Counted from the stretch's first letter, positions 42,291 to 52,003 are shown. The stretch is DNA of 64,000 nt from Pseudarthrobacter sp. GA104 (GCF_009741265.1 NZ_WOWL01000001.1:1550001-1614000); one strand, 5' to 3'. A program made the numbers and translations. Notes: generated from the letters alone by a model not told the origin.

Positions 42291-42773
42291 ATGACAACGG
42301 CAACGGGCAGTGACCAGGGGCAGGACGAGGACCTGCTTTTGGAACACCAGTTGTGTTTCGCCCTGACGGTGGCGGCGCGAAGCGTTGTGGGCGCCTACCG
42401 GCCGGTGCTGGAGAAGCTGAACCTGACCCACCCCCAGTACCTGGTGATGCTGTGCCTGTGGGAAGCGAGCCCCCGGACTGTCCGGAATATCAGCGAGGCC
42501 CTCGCCCAGGAACCGGCCACCATCTCCCCGCTCCTCCGCAGGCTTGAGGCCGCGGGCCTGATTACGCGACGGCGGGCAGACGGAAATGAGCGCGCCCTTG
42601 CCGTCGAGTTGACCCCCGAAGGCGCCGCGCTCCGGCAGGAGGCGCTCAACGTTCCCGGGACCATGATGGAACGGCTGGGGTTGAGCAGGGACCAGGTCGG
42701 CGAACTGCATGCGGCCATGATGGGGCTCATTGCGGCCACCTCCAACACCGGCCAGATGCAGGACCGGCAGTAG
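42291..42773 (+). CDS. MarR-family transcriptional regulator
   Basis: A 160-residue winged-helix regulator; the DNA-binding part (NISEALAQEPATISPLLRRL, then EAAGLITRRRADGNERALAV) is at about 67-110. Regulators of this class often sense phenolics or oxidants. ATG 42291 follows GGAGGA at 42282-42287; an earlier in-frame ATG at 42261 overlaps the operator and is unlikely. It may repress itself and the divergent small gene. Its TAG stop is also the first half of the next gene's -10 box. Confidence 0.92.
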   Translation: MTTATGSDQGQDEDLLLEHQLCFALTVAARSVVGAYRPVLEKLNLTHPQYLVMLCLWEASPRTVRNISEALAQEPATISPLLRRLEAAGLITRRRADGNERALAVELTPEGAALRQEALNVPGTMMERLGLSRDQVGELHAAMMGLIAATSNTGQMQDRQ

Positions 42774-42776
42774 AAT
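42771..42776 (+). promoter_or_regulatory. -10 box of a leaderless promoter, sharing the MarR stop codon
   Basis: TAGAAT lies six bases before ATG 42783 and begins with the MarR stop codon TAG. No ribosome binding site is present. Confidence 0.55.
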
Positions 42777-42782
42777 AGCGGC

Positions 42783-43442
42783 ATGAAGGGAAGGCCGCGA
42801 TCCCCGGGCAGGACGCCCACGAGCATGATGTCCAGCACGATCTCCACAGGGGCGAGGCCCGCAGGAATGTTCTCCACCCGCAGAATTCAGGTCCAGTCGC
42901 TTGCCTTGCTCTTGGCAGCGGCGCTGCTCCCGGCCTGTTCCCCGGGCCAGGGCGGCAGCACCCCGACCGGCGGACCCTCCGCATCTCCCTCATCCTCCGC
43001 CACCAGTTCCCCGCAGCCGTCCGGCAGCCCGTCTGCCGACGCCGAAACCTCCGTCCCTGCCCCGGCTCCCGAACCTTCGCCGGCGCCGTCAGGACCGGGC
43101 AAGGGTAACGCCGAACTTGCCATCATCGTCGTTCCAGCCGAGGGGGAACCGGAGACCAGCTACACCCTGGTCTGCGCCGACGGTGTCCCTGCCGCTGAAA
43201 GCGTCCACCCGGCCGCTGATGCGGCCTGCGCTGCGCTGAAGGAAAACGCCGGGCTGTTAAGCCCCTCCGCTCCGGCAACGGACCGGGCCTGCACTGAACA
43301 GTACGGCGGCCCGCAGAAAGCCACCGTGACAGGTGTTGTGGACGGCGTGCCGGTAGACGCTGCCTTCTCCCGCACCAACGGATGCGAAATCAGCGCCTGG
43401 GACGCTGCGAAGGATGTCCTGGGTGCCGCCGGTGGAGCTTAA
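42783..43442 (+). CDS. Lipoprotein with subtilisin-inhibitor-like (SSI) domain
   Basis: A 219-residue exported lipoprotein. A 35-residue N-region and hydrophobic helix lead to the lipobox LPAC (Cys52), a Ser/Pro/Thr-rich linker, then a C-terminal domain with four cysteines: YTLVCADG...AACAAL and RACTEQYGGPQ...TNGCEISAW. The spacing and the YGGP/NGCE pattern are those of Streptomyces subtilisin inhibitor (I16). By alignment to the SSI reactive loop the P1 residue would be Glu. Probably leaderless. A subtilase gene lies 2 kb downstream on the other strand. Confidence 0.8.
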   Translation: MKGRPRSPGRTPTSMMSSTISTGARPAGMFSTRRIQVQSLALLLAAALLPACSPGQGGSTPTGGPSASPSSSATSSPQPSGSPSADAETSVPAPAPEPSPAPSGPGKGNAELAIIVVPAEGEPETSYTLVCADGVPAAESVHPAADAACAALKENAGLLSPSAPATDRACTEQYGGPQKATVTGVVDGVPVDAAFSRTNGCEISAWDAAKDVLGAAGGA

Positions 43443-44361
43443 GCTTCTGGCGCCGGATGTTTGGCGGCCGATGGAGGAGGCCCACCACCAGCGCGTCAGC
43501 CGCTACGCCGACCCCTACCTTGCCCGCAGGTCTGCGGGCAAGAAGCACCCGGTGGAAGACTTCCTGTTCACCTACTACACCCAGAAACCGGGCCAGCTGC
43601 GGCGCTGGCACCCCGGCGCAGGGTACGTCCTGGCGGGCAGGGCAGCGGCCGCACGTACGGCCTGGAAGCACTACAGGACGCTCGACGACGGCGAGCTTGC
43701 CTTCCTGGGGCTGCCGGAAGGAAGCACCGCGGTCACCTTTGACCGGGACGCTTTTCTTGCCGAACGCAGCGAGGCTGTTGCCTTTGCCGGCATCATCGTG
43801 CGGGGGACCGCCGCACGCCCGGCCCAGTTCGGCTGCTTTGGCCTGCACGAATGGGCGATGGTCTACCGCCAGGACAAGTTCGACCTGCGCCATGAATACC
43901 TCCAGCTGCGGCTGGGTTCGGCCGGCACTGACAAGGTGGTGGAGGACAACAGGATCCGCTGCACGCACTTCGATGCCTTCCGCTTTTATACGCCGGACGC
44001 CGTTCCGCTGAATGAGTTTGCGCCGAGCCGGGACAGCCAGCGCCACCAGGAACAGCCGGGCTGCCTCCACGCCAACATGGACCTGTACAAGTGGGCCTAC
44101 AAGCTGCTGCCGGCCCTGTCCAGCGAACTGGTGATGGAATGCTTCGAGCTGTCCTGGCGGATCCGCGCCATGGACATGCAGGCTTCTCCCTACGACCTGA
44201 CGGAGTGGGGCTATCCGGCCATTCCCATCGAGACGCCCCAGGGGAAGGCAGCCTACGTGGAGCACCAGCGCTCCTTCGCCACCGAGGCAGCAGCCCTACG
44301 CGAGAGGCTGGCCGTTGCGCTGGACGCGCTGTCCCCGACCGTTCCCGGCGTGACCGCATGA
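43414..44361 (+). CDS. Conserved actinobacterial protein, often named 3-methyladenine DNA glycosylase
   Basis: About 315 residues; conserved blocks include KHPVEDFLFTYYTQKPGQLR, RWHPGAGYVL, FGLHEWAMVYRQD and HFDAFRFYTPDA. Homologues in many actinobacteria carry the glycosylase name, but I see no recognisable glycosylase motif, so the name should be treated as unproven. The start at ATG 43414 overlaps the lipoprotein gene by 29 bases; GTG 43423 or 43432 are alternatives. The next gene overlaps by ATGA. Confidence 0.75.
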   Translation: MSWVPPVELKLLAPDVWRPMEEAHHQRVSRYADPYLARRSAGKKHPVEDFLFTYYTQKPGQLRRWHPGAGYVLAGRAAAARTAWKHYRTLDDGELAFLGLPEGSTAVTFDRDAFLAERSEAVAFAGIIVRGTAARPAQFGCFGLHEWAMVYRQDKFDLRHEYLQLRLGSAGTDKVVEDNRIRCTHFDAFRFYTPDAVPLNEFAPSRDSQRHQEQPGCLHANMDLYKWAYKLLPALSSELVMECFELSWRIRAMDMQASPYDLTEWGYPAIPIETPQGKAAYVEHQRSFATEAAALRERLAVALDALSPTVPGVTA

Positions 44362-44705
44362 TCGATCTCACCGTCAGGCTCAAGGAGGATCCGGCCGCCG
44401 TCGAGCACGTATTTCGGCTCATAGCCGACGACGGACGTAACCAGCCCGGGAGCACGCTGCCGGACCCCGAAGCTGCCCTCGCAGCCGTGGAGAAGTACGG
44501 CGAGGACATCTTTTTTCCCAAGCCCGGACCACCACGCCTGTGCACGCAGCAGTATGGCGGGCCGCAGGTGGCCGTGGTGACTGGAATCTTCCATGGCCGC
44601 CCTGTCAATTCCATTTTCAGGCGGACGGACGGCTGCGAAATCGCGCGCTGGAACGCAATGGCACCGCTGCTGGGCAGTGCCGGCGGGGCATGGGGCAACA
44701 CCTAG
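44358..44705 (+). CDS. SSI-like protein without signal peptide
   Basis: A 115-residue protein. Its C-terminal half (RLCTQQYGGPQVAVVTG ... RTDGCEIARW) matches the second disulfide loop of the lipoprotein's SSI domain, but the first cysteine pair and any export signal are missing. Many such cytoplasmic SSI-like proteins are known in actinobacteria, of unknown role. Gln would occupy the P1 position. It is coupled to the preceding gene (ATGA) and followed by a strong terminator. Confidence 0.75.
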   Translation: MIDLTVRLKEDPAAVEHVFRLIADDGRNQPGSTLPDPEAALAAVEKYGEDIFFPKPGPPRLCTQQYGGPQVAVVTGIFHGRPVNSIFRRTDGCEIARWNAMAPLLGSAGGAWGNT

Positions 44706-44737
44706 GACCCCGATGCGGCACGGCCCTTCACACAAAG

Positions 44738-44779
44738 CAGGATCCCCGGACGGTTCGACCGCCCGGGGATCCTGTTTTT
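44738..44779 (+). terminator. Intrinsic terminator of the SSI operon
   Basis: CAGGATCCCCGG (44738-44749) pairs with CCGGGGATCCTG (44763-44774) and is followed by TTTTTCC, between the SSI operon and the convergent subtilase gene. Confidence 0.9.
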
Positions 44780-44800
44780 CCTTACAAGAAGGGGAGGTTC

Positions 44801-47800
44801 CTATGACGCTGGTACTGCGTCCGCTAGCGCTACCTGCGGAGCCCCTGCCGGGGCAGTGGGCGCGGCGCCCACCTGGACGTTGACCCACGTCCTGATGCCG
44901 TTCCCGCCCAGGCTGAGCCGCGAAACGTAGGCACCTGCGGACAGGCCGGTCCAGGAAAGCGTGGCGGAGGTGGCGGTGCCGTTCGGGGCCACGATCGGAT
45001 TCGGGTCCACCGCGAGGTTGCCGGCATCGCCCGCGAAGGTCACTGCCTGGACGGAAGCAGTGGCCGGTCCATTGTCCGGCGTGGAGTACAGGTTGGCCAC
45101 CACGTAGTACGTGCCCGCACGGGGCGATTCAAGGTCCAAAAACTCGCTGGCCGAAGCTGTCGCCACCTGGGTGGCCGTCAGGCCGCCCGAAGCATTCGGT
45201 GCGTAGACCACCATGTCCCAGTCGACGTCGTCCGATTGCGCCTGGACGCCCAGGCGGGCGAAAGAGGCTCCCTCCGGGACTGCCACCTGAAGCAGCGCGT
45301 TGTGGGCGTCGTTCCGGGGGGCGTACGCGCCGGGAGTCTTGGAAATGGCCGTTTGGCTCAGCGGAGCAAGCCCTTCCACCCCGACGTTGATCGGGCTGTC
45401 CGAACCGGACACCAGTTCCATCGTGCCGGTCCCGCTGCCGGAAGCGGAGCTGAAAGAGAAGGACGGGGCGATCTGTGCATCAACAGGCCGGATTGCGATG
45501 GGAGAGCTCACGGTACGCGGGCCCTTCCAGGTCAGGGTGCCGCTGCTGAACTTGCCCACCGGAGCGCTGGCGTTCCGGATGGTCAGCGTGACATCGCGGG
45601 TCTGGCCGGCCTTGGCGAAGTTCAGTGCGTTCGGCTCAACCTGGACGTTGAATCCCGGCATGTTGACTTCCGGGCGGTAGATTCCTGGAACCAGGGCAGT
45701 GAGCTGTCGCTTGACCTGTACTTCCCCAACCAGGCTGCCGAGTGCGATCGACGGAACGTTCAGGTCGCGGGCCGCAGTGGAGCCGGCCTGCGGAGCACCG
45801 GTGTCCACGCCCTGGCCGTTAAGGAAGCCGAGCCAGTCCTTGATGCCCGAGTTGTAGACCAGGCCCGGATCCAGGACCCGGGTGGAGTCGATGTGGCCGG
45901 CGCCGCCCTGGAACGGATCCGTATTGGGCGTACCGTCGGCTTTCACCAGCGGGTAAGCGGTGGTCATCATGGCCGATTTGACCATCGCGGGCGTCCATTT
46001 GGGCTGCTTGCTGAGCACCAGGGCGCCGAATCCGGCGATGTGCGGGGCAGCCATGGAGGTTCCGGACATAAAGCCGAACTGGTCACCGTTGTTGCCGATA
46101 GTGGAGACGCCGGCAAGGACGTTCACGCCGGGAGCCGCAATGTCCGGCTTCAGCAGGTCACCGCCGGCGGCGAGGGTAGGTCCACGAGAGGAGAACCCGG
46201 CGATCTGGGGCGCAGGCGCCGCCGGCAGGCCCGTGAGGTCGCCCTTGACGAGGCTGACTGTCAAGGCGGGGTTGGACTCCAGCTTGGCTTTCAGTTCCAG
46301 GCTCTTGGGTGCGTTGACATGAACGGTGGGGAGCACATGGTTGTCCGCATCCTCGGAGCTGCTGGTGAGGTTCACCAGGATCATGCCGACGCCGCCCTTG
46401 TCCTGGACTTCCTGGCTCTTGGCCGTCCGGTCCACCACGCCGCGGTCGCAGACCACCACTTTGCCTGCAACCTTGGCCGCGTCGAGGGAGCCCGGGGCGC
46501 ACAGGTTGGCGTTGGTGGCTCCGGCTGCTGCCGCGGCCGAGGCGACGATAACCGCTTTGTCCGCAACCTCGGATTTCATGATCGAAGCTCCGCGGTAGAG
46601 CGAGCCGTCCGAGACCTTGACGGTGCCCAGCAGGTCACTGGGGAATGTGGATGCGGCAACCGTGGTCAGCCAGGGTGAGGCGTGGTTGACCGTGGACACC
46701 GTGGGCCCGGAGTTGCCGGCTGATGCGGACACGAAGACGCCTGCAGCGGCAGCATTGAGGAACGCCAACGCGACGGGATCGGTAGTGTTGTTGTTGTTGC
46801 CGGAAATGGAGTAGTTCAGGACATCCACGCCGTCCTTGATTGCGGCCTCCACCGCCTCCACAGAAGCGGAGGAATAGCAGCCGCCGGTGTCCGGGTTGGT
46901 GTCCTCCCAGCAGACTTTGTATACCGAGACCTTCGCGGCGGGGGCAACGCCGGAGCTCTTGCCGAAGTTTGCGCCGTCAATCACCTGCTCCACATTCGCG
47001 TTACCCGCAGCGGTGGTAGCCGTGTGGGTTCCGTGGCTTCCGACGTCGACCGGGGAGATGAGTTCCTCCGGGGCCCGGTTCTGCGGGGCTACGTATTGCA
47101 GGAACGAATCGGCGAAGTACCTCGCGCCAACGACCTTGGAGTTGCACAGGGAGCCGTCGAACGACGCTCCGGTGCCCTGGCCCTTTTGGCATTCTCCCTC
47201 GAAGGTGGTGCCGTCAGCCTTGAGCATGGCGATCCGGCCTTCCGCGGTGCGGTACGGTACGCCCACCTGGGCCGGGCCGCTCAGGGGCTGGACCGGTTCG
47301 CCCTGGAGGAACGGGTTGTCCGGTGCATAGCCCGAGTCGATGACGCCAACCACCACGCCCTTGCCGGCGTTGGCTTCGCCGCCGAACTGCTTGGCCCAGA
47401 CGCCGTCGGGGCCCGTCAGCTTGAGGAAGTCGGTGGTGGTGTAGTCAGGAGCGTTTTCCACGTCGGGCGCAACCACCATCACGCGCTCATCCTTGGAAAG
47501 TTCCATCGCCTGGGCGGCAGTAAGCTCGGCGGTGAAGCCGTTCAGGGCGGCCGTGTACTGCTTTCCCGGGGTCACCCCCTGGCTTGCCGCCACCTCCCGC
47601 TGCTGCTTGCGCAGGTGTGCGTCATAGGCCCTGTAGCTGGCGCTGCCGGAGTCCAGCTTCCGCCCGTTATCGGGCTTAGTTGCGCCCAGCCCGGGGGTGC
47701 CGCCCTCGTAGGCGGCGGCCGCTGCTTCCGCCAGGACCACAATGTAGCGGCCGTCCTTGAATTCGGCAGGTGCAGTTTCCTTGGCAGCGACTGCCTGATC

Positions 47801-47929
47801 CAGCCCGGCAGGCGCCGCGGTGGCGGGACTGATGGCCATCGAGGTGAGGAGAAGCGGCAAGCCCACGGCAAGCGCCGCTGCCTTCCGGAATCCCCCGCCC
47901 CGGATGGGGCTCTTTCCAGTAGATCTCAC
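44801..47929 (-). CDS. Secreted subtilisin-like serine protease (S8 family)
   Basis: A 1042-residue exported protease. A signal peptide (AAALAVGLPLLLTSMAISPA) precedes an I9-type propeptide. The catalytic triad is Asp in GVIDSGYA (about 197), His in GSHGTHTAT (about 300) and Ser in SGTSMAAPHIAG (about 624). A PA domain is inserted between His and Ser (CAPGSLDAAKVAGKVVVCDR). A fibronectin-like domain and a C-terminal pre-peptidase-like region follow. GTG 47929 has AAAGG seven bases upstream; longer in-frame starts precede the signal peptide by 29 residues and are less likely. The convergent operon encodes two SSI-like proteins. Confidence 0.95.
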   Translation of the reverse strand: MRSTGKSPIRGGGFRKAAALAVGLPLLLTSMAISPATAAPAGLDQAVAAKETAPAEFKDGRYIVVLAEAAAAAYEGGTPGLGATKPDNGRKLDSGSASYRAYDAHLRKQQREVAASQGVTPGKQYTAALNGFTAELTAAQAMELSKDERVMVVAPDVENAPDYTTTDFLKLTGPDGVWAKQFGGEANAGKGVVVGVIDSGYAPDNPFLQGEPVQPLSGPAQVGVPYRTAEGRIAMLKADGTTFEGECQKGQGTGASFDGSLCNSKVVGARYFADSFLQYVAPQNRAPEELISPVDVGSHGTHTATTAAGNANVEQVIDGANFGKSSGVAPAAKVSVYKVCWEDTNPDTGGCYSSASVEAVEAAIKDGVDVLNYSISGNNNNTTDPVALAFLNAAAAGVFVSASAGNSGPTVSTVNHASPWLTTVAASTFPSDLLGTVKVSDGSLYRGASIMKSEVADKAVIVASAAAAAGATNANLCAPGSLDAAKVAGKVVVCDRGVVDRTAKSQEVQDKGGVGMILVNLTSSSEDADNHVLPTVHVNAPKSLELKAKLESNPALTVSLVKGDLTGLPAAPAPQIAGFSSRGPTLAAGGDLLKPDIAAPGVNVLAGVSTIGNNGDQFGFMSGTSMAAPHIAGFGALVLSKQPKWTPAMVKSAMMTTAYPLVKADGTPNTDPFQGGAGHIDSTRVLDPGLVYNSGIKDWLGFLNGQGVDTGAPQAGSTAARDLNVPSIALGSLVGEVQVKRQLTALVPGIYRPEVNMPGFNVQVEPNALNFAKAGQTRDVTLTIRNASAPVGKFSSGTLTWKGPRTVSSPIAIRPVDAQIAPSFSFSSASGSGTGTMELVSGSDSPINVGVEGLAPLSQTAISKTPGAYAPRNDAHNALLQVAVPEGASFARLGVQAQSDDVDWDMVVYAPNASGGLTATQVATASASEFLDLESPRAGTYYVVANLYSTPDNGPATASVQAVTFAGDAGNLAVDPNPIVAPNGTATSATLSWTGLSAGAYVSRLSLGGNGIRTWVNVQVGAAPTAPAGAPQVALADAVPAS

Positions 47930-48132
47930 GTGCAAACCTTTCACGATGTACCGGCCCAGCCACGGTTGGGGGCCCGAAACGACTGACTTGGCACACGGAA
48001 TTACAGATCTTGTCATTCCATGAGACCATTCGATTCAAAGAGTACATAGTGATAGCTGAATATGACATAGGACACAAAACCAATATTTTGGCCAGTCACA
48101 CGGGAGACAGGAGACTGCGGCGGAGCATCAAA

Positions 48133-48155
48133 AAGGGCGCCCCGAAGACGCCCTT
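48133..48155 (-). terminator. Terminator of the small membrane-protein gene
   Basis: AAGGGCG (48133-48139) pairs with CGCCCTT (48149-48155); on the minus strand five T follow. It ends the gene at 48185-48370. The remaining gap 47930-48130 is markedly AT-rich and must hold the subtilase promoter. Confidence 0.75.
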
Positions 48156-48184
48156 ACAAGTTCTCAGATGGCAAACGCCTCCCG

Positions 48185-48370
48185 CTACTGGCGCGGGGTG
48201 CGGACCACCTCACTGATCCACTGCCTGGTCTTTTCATCCATGGGACCTGCCACCCGGTTCTCCCGGGCGAACCGGTCAGCCTTGACCTTCTGGAGCACCA
48301 TCCGGCCCAGCCCGGCGAACACTGCTGCGGCAACCACTGGCAACAGCAGGGATTTCGAATTCTCAGCCAT
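48185..48370 (-). CDS. Small membrane-anchored hypothetical protein
   Basis: A 61-residue protein with one hydrophobic segment near the N-terminus (LLLPVVAAAVFAGLGRMVL, about 8-26) and a basic C-terminal tail. No family recognised. It has its own terminator downstream and lies between the subtilase and purSQL. Real expression is plausible but unproven. Confidence 0.55.
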   Translation of the reverse strand: MAENSKSLLLPVVAAAVFAGLGRMVLQKVKADRFARENRVAGPMDEKTRQWISEVVRTPRQ

Positions 48371-48493
48371 CCAGCAATCCTAGTGACGCAGGACGCACAA
48401 CTCCAGAACTCCCGCCGATACCTGTAGTCACGCCGAAATCAACCCCGGAACCACCGTCAATCGCCCGAATACAGGGTGGGGCGCTGCGGCCGG

Positions 48494-48640
48494 TAGAATG
48501 GGCTAGCAAGCTCGCGGAGCGCCCGTCCACAAGGTCTAGGAAACAGTGCCTGGCACAGCATGTCCCAGACACCCCGGTACGGCGTGAGACGGCACCACTC
48601 CGCTGCGCCCTTACCCAAGCTCACGCACAGGAGTTACCGG
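48494..48640 (+). promoter_or_regulatory. Promoter and long leader of purSQL
   Basis: TAGAAT at 48494-48499 is a good -10 box. A transcript starting near 48506 would have a leader of about 135 bases before purS, with several GC-rich self-complementary stretches. I recognise no named riboswitch. The purS frame is open through part of it (from ATG 48560). The gap 48371-48493 shows nothing else. Confidence 0.4.
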
Positions 48641-48892
48641 ATGCCCCGGATCGTTGTTGACGTCATGCCCAAGCCCGAGATTCTGGACCCGCAGGGGAAG
48701 GCGATCGTCGGCGCTCTCCCCCGTCTGGGCTTCACCAGCTTCAGCGCTGTCCGCCAGGGCAAGCGGTTCGAACTGACCGTCGACGGCGAGGTGACCGAGG
48801 AAATCCTGGCCCAGGCACGCAATGCCGCAGAGACCCTCCTGTCCAACCCCGTCATCGAGGACGTCGTCAACGTCGAGGTCGTCGAGGCCTGA
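48641..48892 (+). CDS. purS: Phosphoribosylformylglycinamidine synthase subunit PurS
   Basis: An 83-residue subunit that bridges PurL and PurQ in the fourth step of purine synthesis. The sequence [20 protein letters not shown] is the family N-terminus. ATG 48641 has CAGGAG eight bases upstream. purQ follows after one base. Confidence 0.96.
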   Translation: MPRIVVDVMPKPEILDPQGKAIVGALPRLGFTSFSAVRQGKRFELTVDGEVTEEILAQARNAAETLLSNPVIEDVVNVEVVEA

Positions 48893-48893
48893 C

Positions 48894-49679
48894 ATGACTG
48901 AACTTCCCCTGATCGGCGGCGCAACCGCCGTCGCCGCAGATGCGCGCCTCGCGGACGCGAAGATCGGCGTCGTCACCTTCCCGGGAACGCTCGATGACCG
49001 CGACGCTGCCCGCGCAATCCGCCTGGCCGGCGGCACCGCCGTCGAACTCTGGCATGGCGACTCCCAGCTTGGTGACGTGGACGCCGTGGTGATTCCCGGC
49101 GGTTTCTCCTACGGCGACTACCTCCGCGCCGGCGCCATTGCCCGCTTCGCGCCGCTGATGTCCAAAATCATCGACGCCGCCAACTCCGACGCCAAGCTGC
49201 CGGTCCTCGGCATCTGCAACGGCTTCCAGATCCTCACCGAGTCGCACCTGCTGCCCGGCTCGATGATCAAGAACGACCACCTGAAGTTCCTCTGCCGCGA
49301 CCAGGTGCTGCGCGTCGAGAACAGCAACACCGCGTGGACCCTGGACTACGAAGCGGGCCAGGAGATCACCATTCCGCTCAAGAACCAGGATGGCCAGTAC
49401 ATCGCGGACGAAAAGACCCTGGACGCCCTTGAGGCTGAGGGCCGCGTGGTGTTCCGCTATGTGGGCTTCAACCCGAACGGCTCCCGCCGCGACATCGCCG
49501 GCATCTCCAACGCCGCCGGCAACGTGGTGGGCCTCATGCCGCACCCCGAGCACGCCGTGGAGGTCGGCTTCGGCCCCGAGACTGTTGTGTCCCGTGAGAC
49601 GGGTATCGCCGGGTCCGACACCGACGGCCTCGGTTTCTTCACCTCCGTCCTGAACAAGATTGTGGGAGGCGACAAGTGA
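48894..49679 (+). CDS. purQ: Phosphoribosylformylglycinamidine synthase subunit PurQ
   Basis: The glutaminase subunit that supplies ammonia to PurL. The nucleophile is Cys108 in LGICNGFQ, and the His/Glu of the triad are in MPHPEHAVE (about 215-223). At 261 residues it is about 30 longer than most PurQ proteins because of an N-terminal [20 protein letters not shown] extension. The GTG of purL overlaps its stop codon. Confidence 0.96.
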   Translation: MTELPLIGGATAVAADARLADAKIGVVTFPGTLDDRDAARAIRLAGGTAVELWHGDSQLGDVDAVVIPGGFSYGDYLRAGAIARFAPLMSKIIDAANSDAKLPVLGICNGFQILTESHLLPGSMIKNDHLKFLCRDQVLRVENSNTAWTLDYEAGQEITIPLKNQDGQYIADEKTLDALEAEGRVVFRYVGFNPNGSRRDIAGISNAAGNVVGLMPHPEHAVEVGFGPETVVSRETGIAGSDTDGLGFFTSVLNKIVGGDK

Positions 49680-51985
49680 CCACGGAAACCACCAAGAAGT
49701 TCAACATCGACACGGTCGAGCACGCCGCGAAGACGCCGGACACGGAACTGCCCTGGGCCGAGCTGGGCCTGAAGCAGAACGAGTTCGACGAGATCGTCAA
49801 GGTCCTGGGCCGCCGCCCCACCGGCGCGGAACTGGCCATGTACTCCGTCATGTGGAGCGAGCACTGCTCCTACAAGTCCTCCAAGAACCACCTGCGCCAG
49901 TTCGGCCAGAAGGTCACCGAGGAAATGAAGAAGGACATGCTGGTGGGCATCGGCGAAAACGCCGGCGTGACCAACCTTGGGGACGGCTGGGCCGTCACCT
50001 TCAAGATCGAATCGCACAACTCGCCGTCGTTCGTTGAGCCCTACCAGGGCGCAGCCACCGGCATTGGCGGCATTGTCCGCGACATCATCTCCATGGGTGC
50101 CCGCCCCGTGGCCGTCATGGACCCGCTGCGCTTCGGCGCCATCGACCACCCGGACACCGCCCGCGTCATGCATGGTGCAGTGGCCGGCATCGGCGGCTAC
50201 GGCAACTCCCTGGGCCTGCCCAACATCGGCGGCGAAATGGTGTTCGACTCCGTCTACCAGGGCAACCCGCTGGTCAACGCCCTGGCCGTCGGCGTCATGC
50301 GGCACGAGGACATCCGCCTGGCCAACGCCTCCGGCAAGGGCAACAAGGTGGTCCTGTTCGGTGCGCGCACCGGCGGCGACGGCATCGGCGGCGCCTCGGT
50401 GCTGGCTTCCGAGTCCTTCGACGACACCAAGCCCTCCAAGCGCCCCGCAGTGCAGGTGGGCGACCCGTTCGCCGAGAAGGTCCTCATCGAATGCTGCCTG
50501 GAGCTCTTCAAGGGCTCGCTGGTGGAAGGCATCCAGGACCTTGGCGCCGCGGGTATCTCCTGCGCCACGTCCGAGCTGGCCTCCAACGGCGACGGCGGCA
50601 TGCAGGTTGAGCTGACCTCCGTCCTGCTGCGCGACCCCACGCTGACCCCGGGCGAGATCCTGATGTCCGAGTCGCAGGAACGCATGATGGCCGTGGTCAC
50701 GCCCGAGAACGTGAAGGCGTTCGAGGCCGTGATGGACAAGTGGGCCGTGGAGTACTCCTGGCTGGGCGAGGTGACCGATACCGGCCGCCTGATCATCACC
50801 TGGGAAGGCGAGGTGATCGTCGACGTCGATCCCCGCACCGTGGCGCACGACGGCCCGGTCTACGACCGCCCGTTCGCCCGCCCCGAGTGGCAGGACGCCG
50901 TGCAGGCGGACACCTTCACCGGTTCCGTTCAGGACGCAGGACGCCCGGCTGCCCCCGCTGAGCTGGCCGCGGCCGTCACCGAACTGGTGGCGTCCCCGAA
51001 CATGTGCTCCAAGTCCTGGATCACCAACCAGTACGACCGCTACGTGGGCGGCAACACCGCCATGGCATTCCCCGACGACGCCGGCGTGGTGCGCGTGGAC
51101 GAGGAGACCGGCCTGGGCGTTGCCCTGGCCACCGACGCCAACGGCCGCTACACCTACCTCGATCCGTACCACGGCGCGCAGCTGGCGCTGGCTGAGGCCT
51201 ACCGCAACGTTGCCACCGCGGGTGCCGTCCCGATGGCTGTCAGTGACTGCCTGAACTTCGGTTCCCCCGAGGACCCGGATGTCATGTGGCAGCTCGCCGA
51301 GGCCATCCGCGGCCTGTCCGACGCCTGCATGGTGCTGGGCATCCCGGTGACCGGCGGCAACGTCTCCCTGTACAACCAGACGGGCACCACGCCCATCCAT
51401 CCCTCCCCGGTGGTGGCAGTGCTGGGCAAGCTCGACGACGTCGCCCGCCGCACGCCGTCGGGCTGGCGTGAGGATGGCCAGGCGATCTACCTGCTGGGCA
51501 CCACCGGCGCGGAACTTGACGGTTCCGAGTGGGCCAACATGCGCGGACACCTGGGCGGCCAGCCGCCCAAGGTGGACCTCGAGGCCGAACGCGCCCTGGG
51601 CGAGATCCTGATCAACGCGTCCCGCGACGGCATGATCGACTCCGCGCACGACCTCTCCGAGGGCGGCCTCGCAGCTGCCCTGGTGGAGTCCTCACTGCGC
51701 TACGGCGTGGGTGCCCGGATCGCGCTGCAGGATGTCCTGGACCGGGACGGCGTGGACCTGTTCACGGCGCTCTTCTCCGAGTCCCAGGGCCGCGCCGTTG
51801 TGGGCGTCCCGCGCTCCGAGGAAGTCCGCTTCACGGACATGTGCACCGCCCGCGGCTTCGCCCACACGCGTATCGGCGTTGTGGACGCGGCCAGCGGCAA
51901 GCTGGAGATCAACGGCGTGGAGTCCCTGTCCCTGGACGCCCTCCGTGAAGCCCACGAGGGGACCCTGCCGAAGTACTTCGGCTGA
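49676..51985 (+). CDS. purL: Phosphoribosylformylglycinamidine synthase subunit PurL
   Basis: The ATP-dependent synthase subunit (small form, 769 residues) that converts FGAR to FGAM. The duplicated AIR-synthase-like fold is evident: [49 protein letters not shown], then [15 protein letters not shown] 49676 overlaps the purQ stop (GTGA). A family 1 hairpin follows the stop by 18 bp. Confidence 0.97.
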   Translation: MTTETTKKFNIDTVEHAAKTPDTELPWAELGLKQNEFDEIVKVLGRRPTGAELAMYSVMWSEHCSYKSSKNHLRQFGQKVTEEMKKDMLVGIGENAGVTNLGDGWAVTFKIESHNSPSFVEPYQGAATGIGGIVRDIISMGARPVAVMDPLRFGAIDHPDTARVMHGAVAGIGGYGNSLGLPNIGGEMVFDSVYQGNPLVNALAVGVMRHEDIRLANASGKGNKVVLFGARTGGDGIGGASVLASESFDDTKPSKRPAVQVGDPFAEKVLIECCLELFKGSLVEGIQDLGAAGISCATSELASNGDGGMQVELTSVLLRDPTLTPGEILMSESQERMMAVVTPENVKAFEAVMDKWAVEYSWLGEVTDTGRLIITWEGEVIVDVDPRTVAHDGPVYDRPFARPEWQDAVQADTFTGSVQDAGRPAAPAELAAAVTELVASPNMCSKSWITNQYDRYVGGNTAMAFPDDAGVVRVDEETGLGVALATDANGRYTYLDPYHGAQLALAEAYRNVATAGAVPMAVSDCLNFGSPEDPDVMWQLAEAIRGLSDACMVLGIPVTGGNVSLYNQTGTTPIHPSPVVAVLGKLDDVARRTPSGWREDGQAIYLLGTTGAELDGSEWANMRGHLGGQPPKVDLEAERALGEILINASRDGMIDSAHDLSEGGLAAALVESSLRYGVGARIALQDVLDRDGVDLFTALFSESQGRAVVGVPRSEEVRFTDMCTARGFAHTRIGVVDAASGKLEINGVESLSLDALREAHEGTLPKYFG

Positions 51986-52003
51986 CCCTCCCCTCCGATC
52001 GAT

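Noticed and set aside
43414..44361. Confident assignment as 3-methyladenine DNA glycosylase
   Set aside because: The name is used for homologues, but no helix-hairpin-helix/GPD or AAG-type active-site motif is visible.
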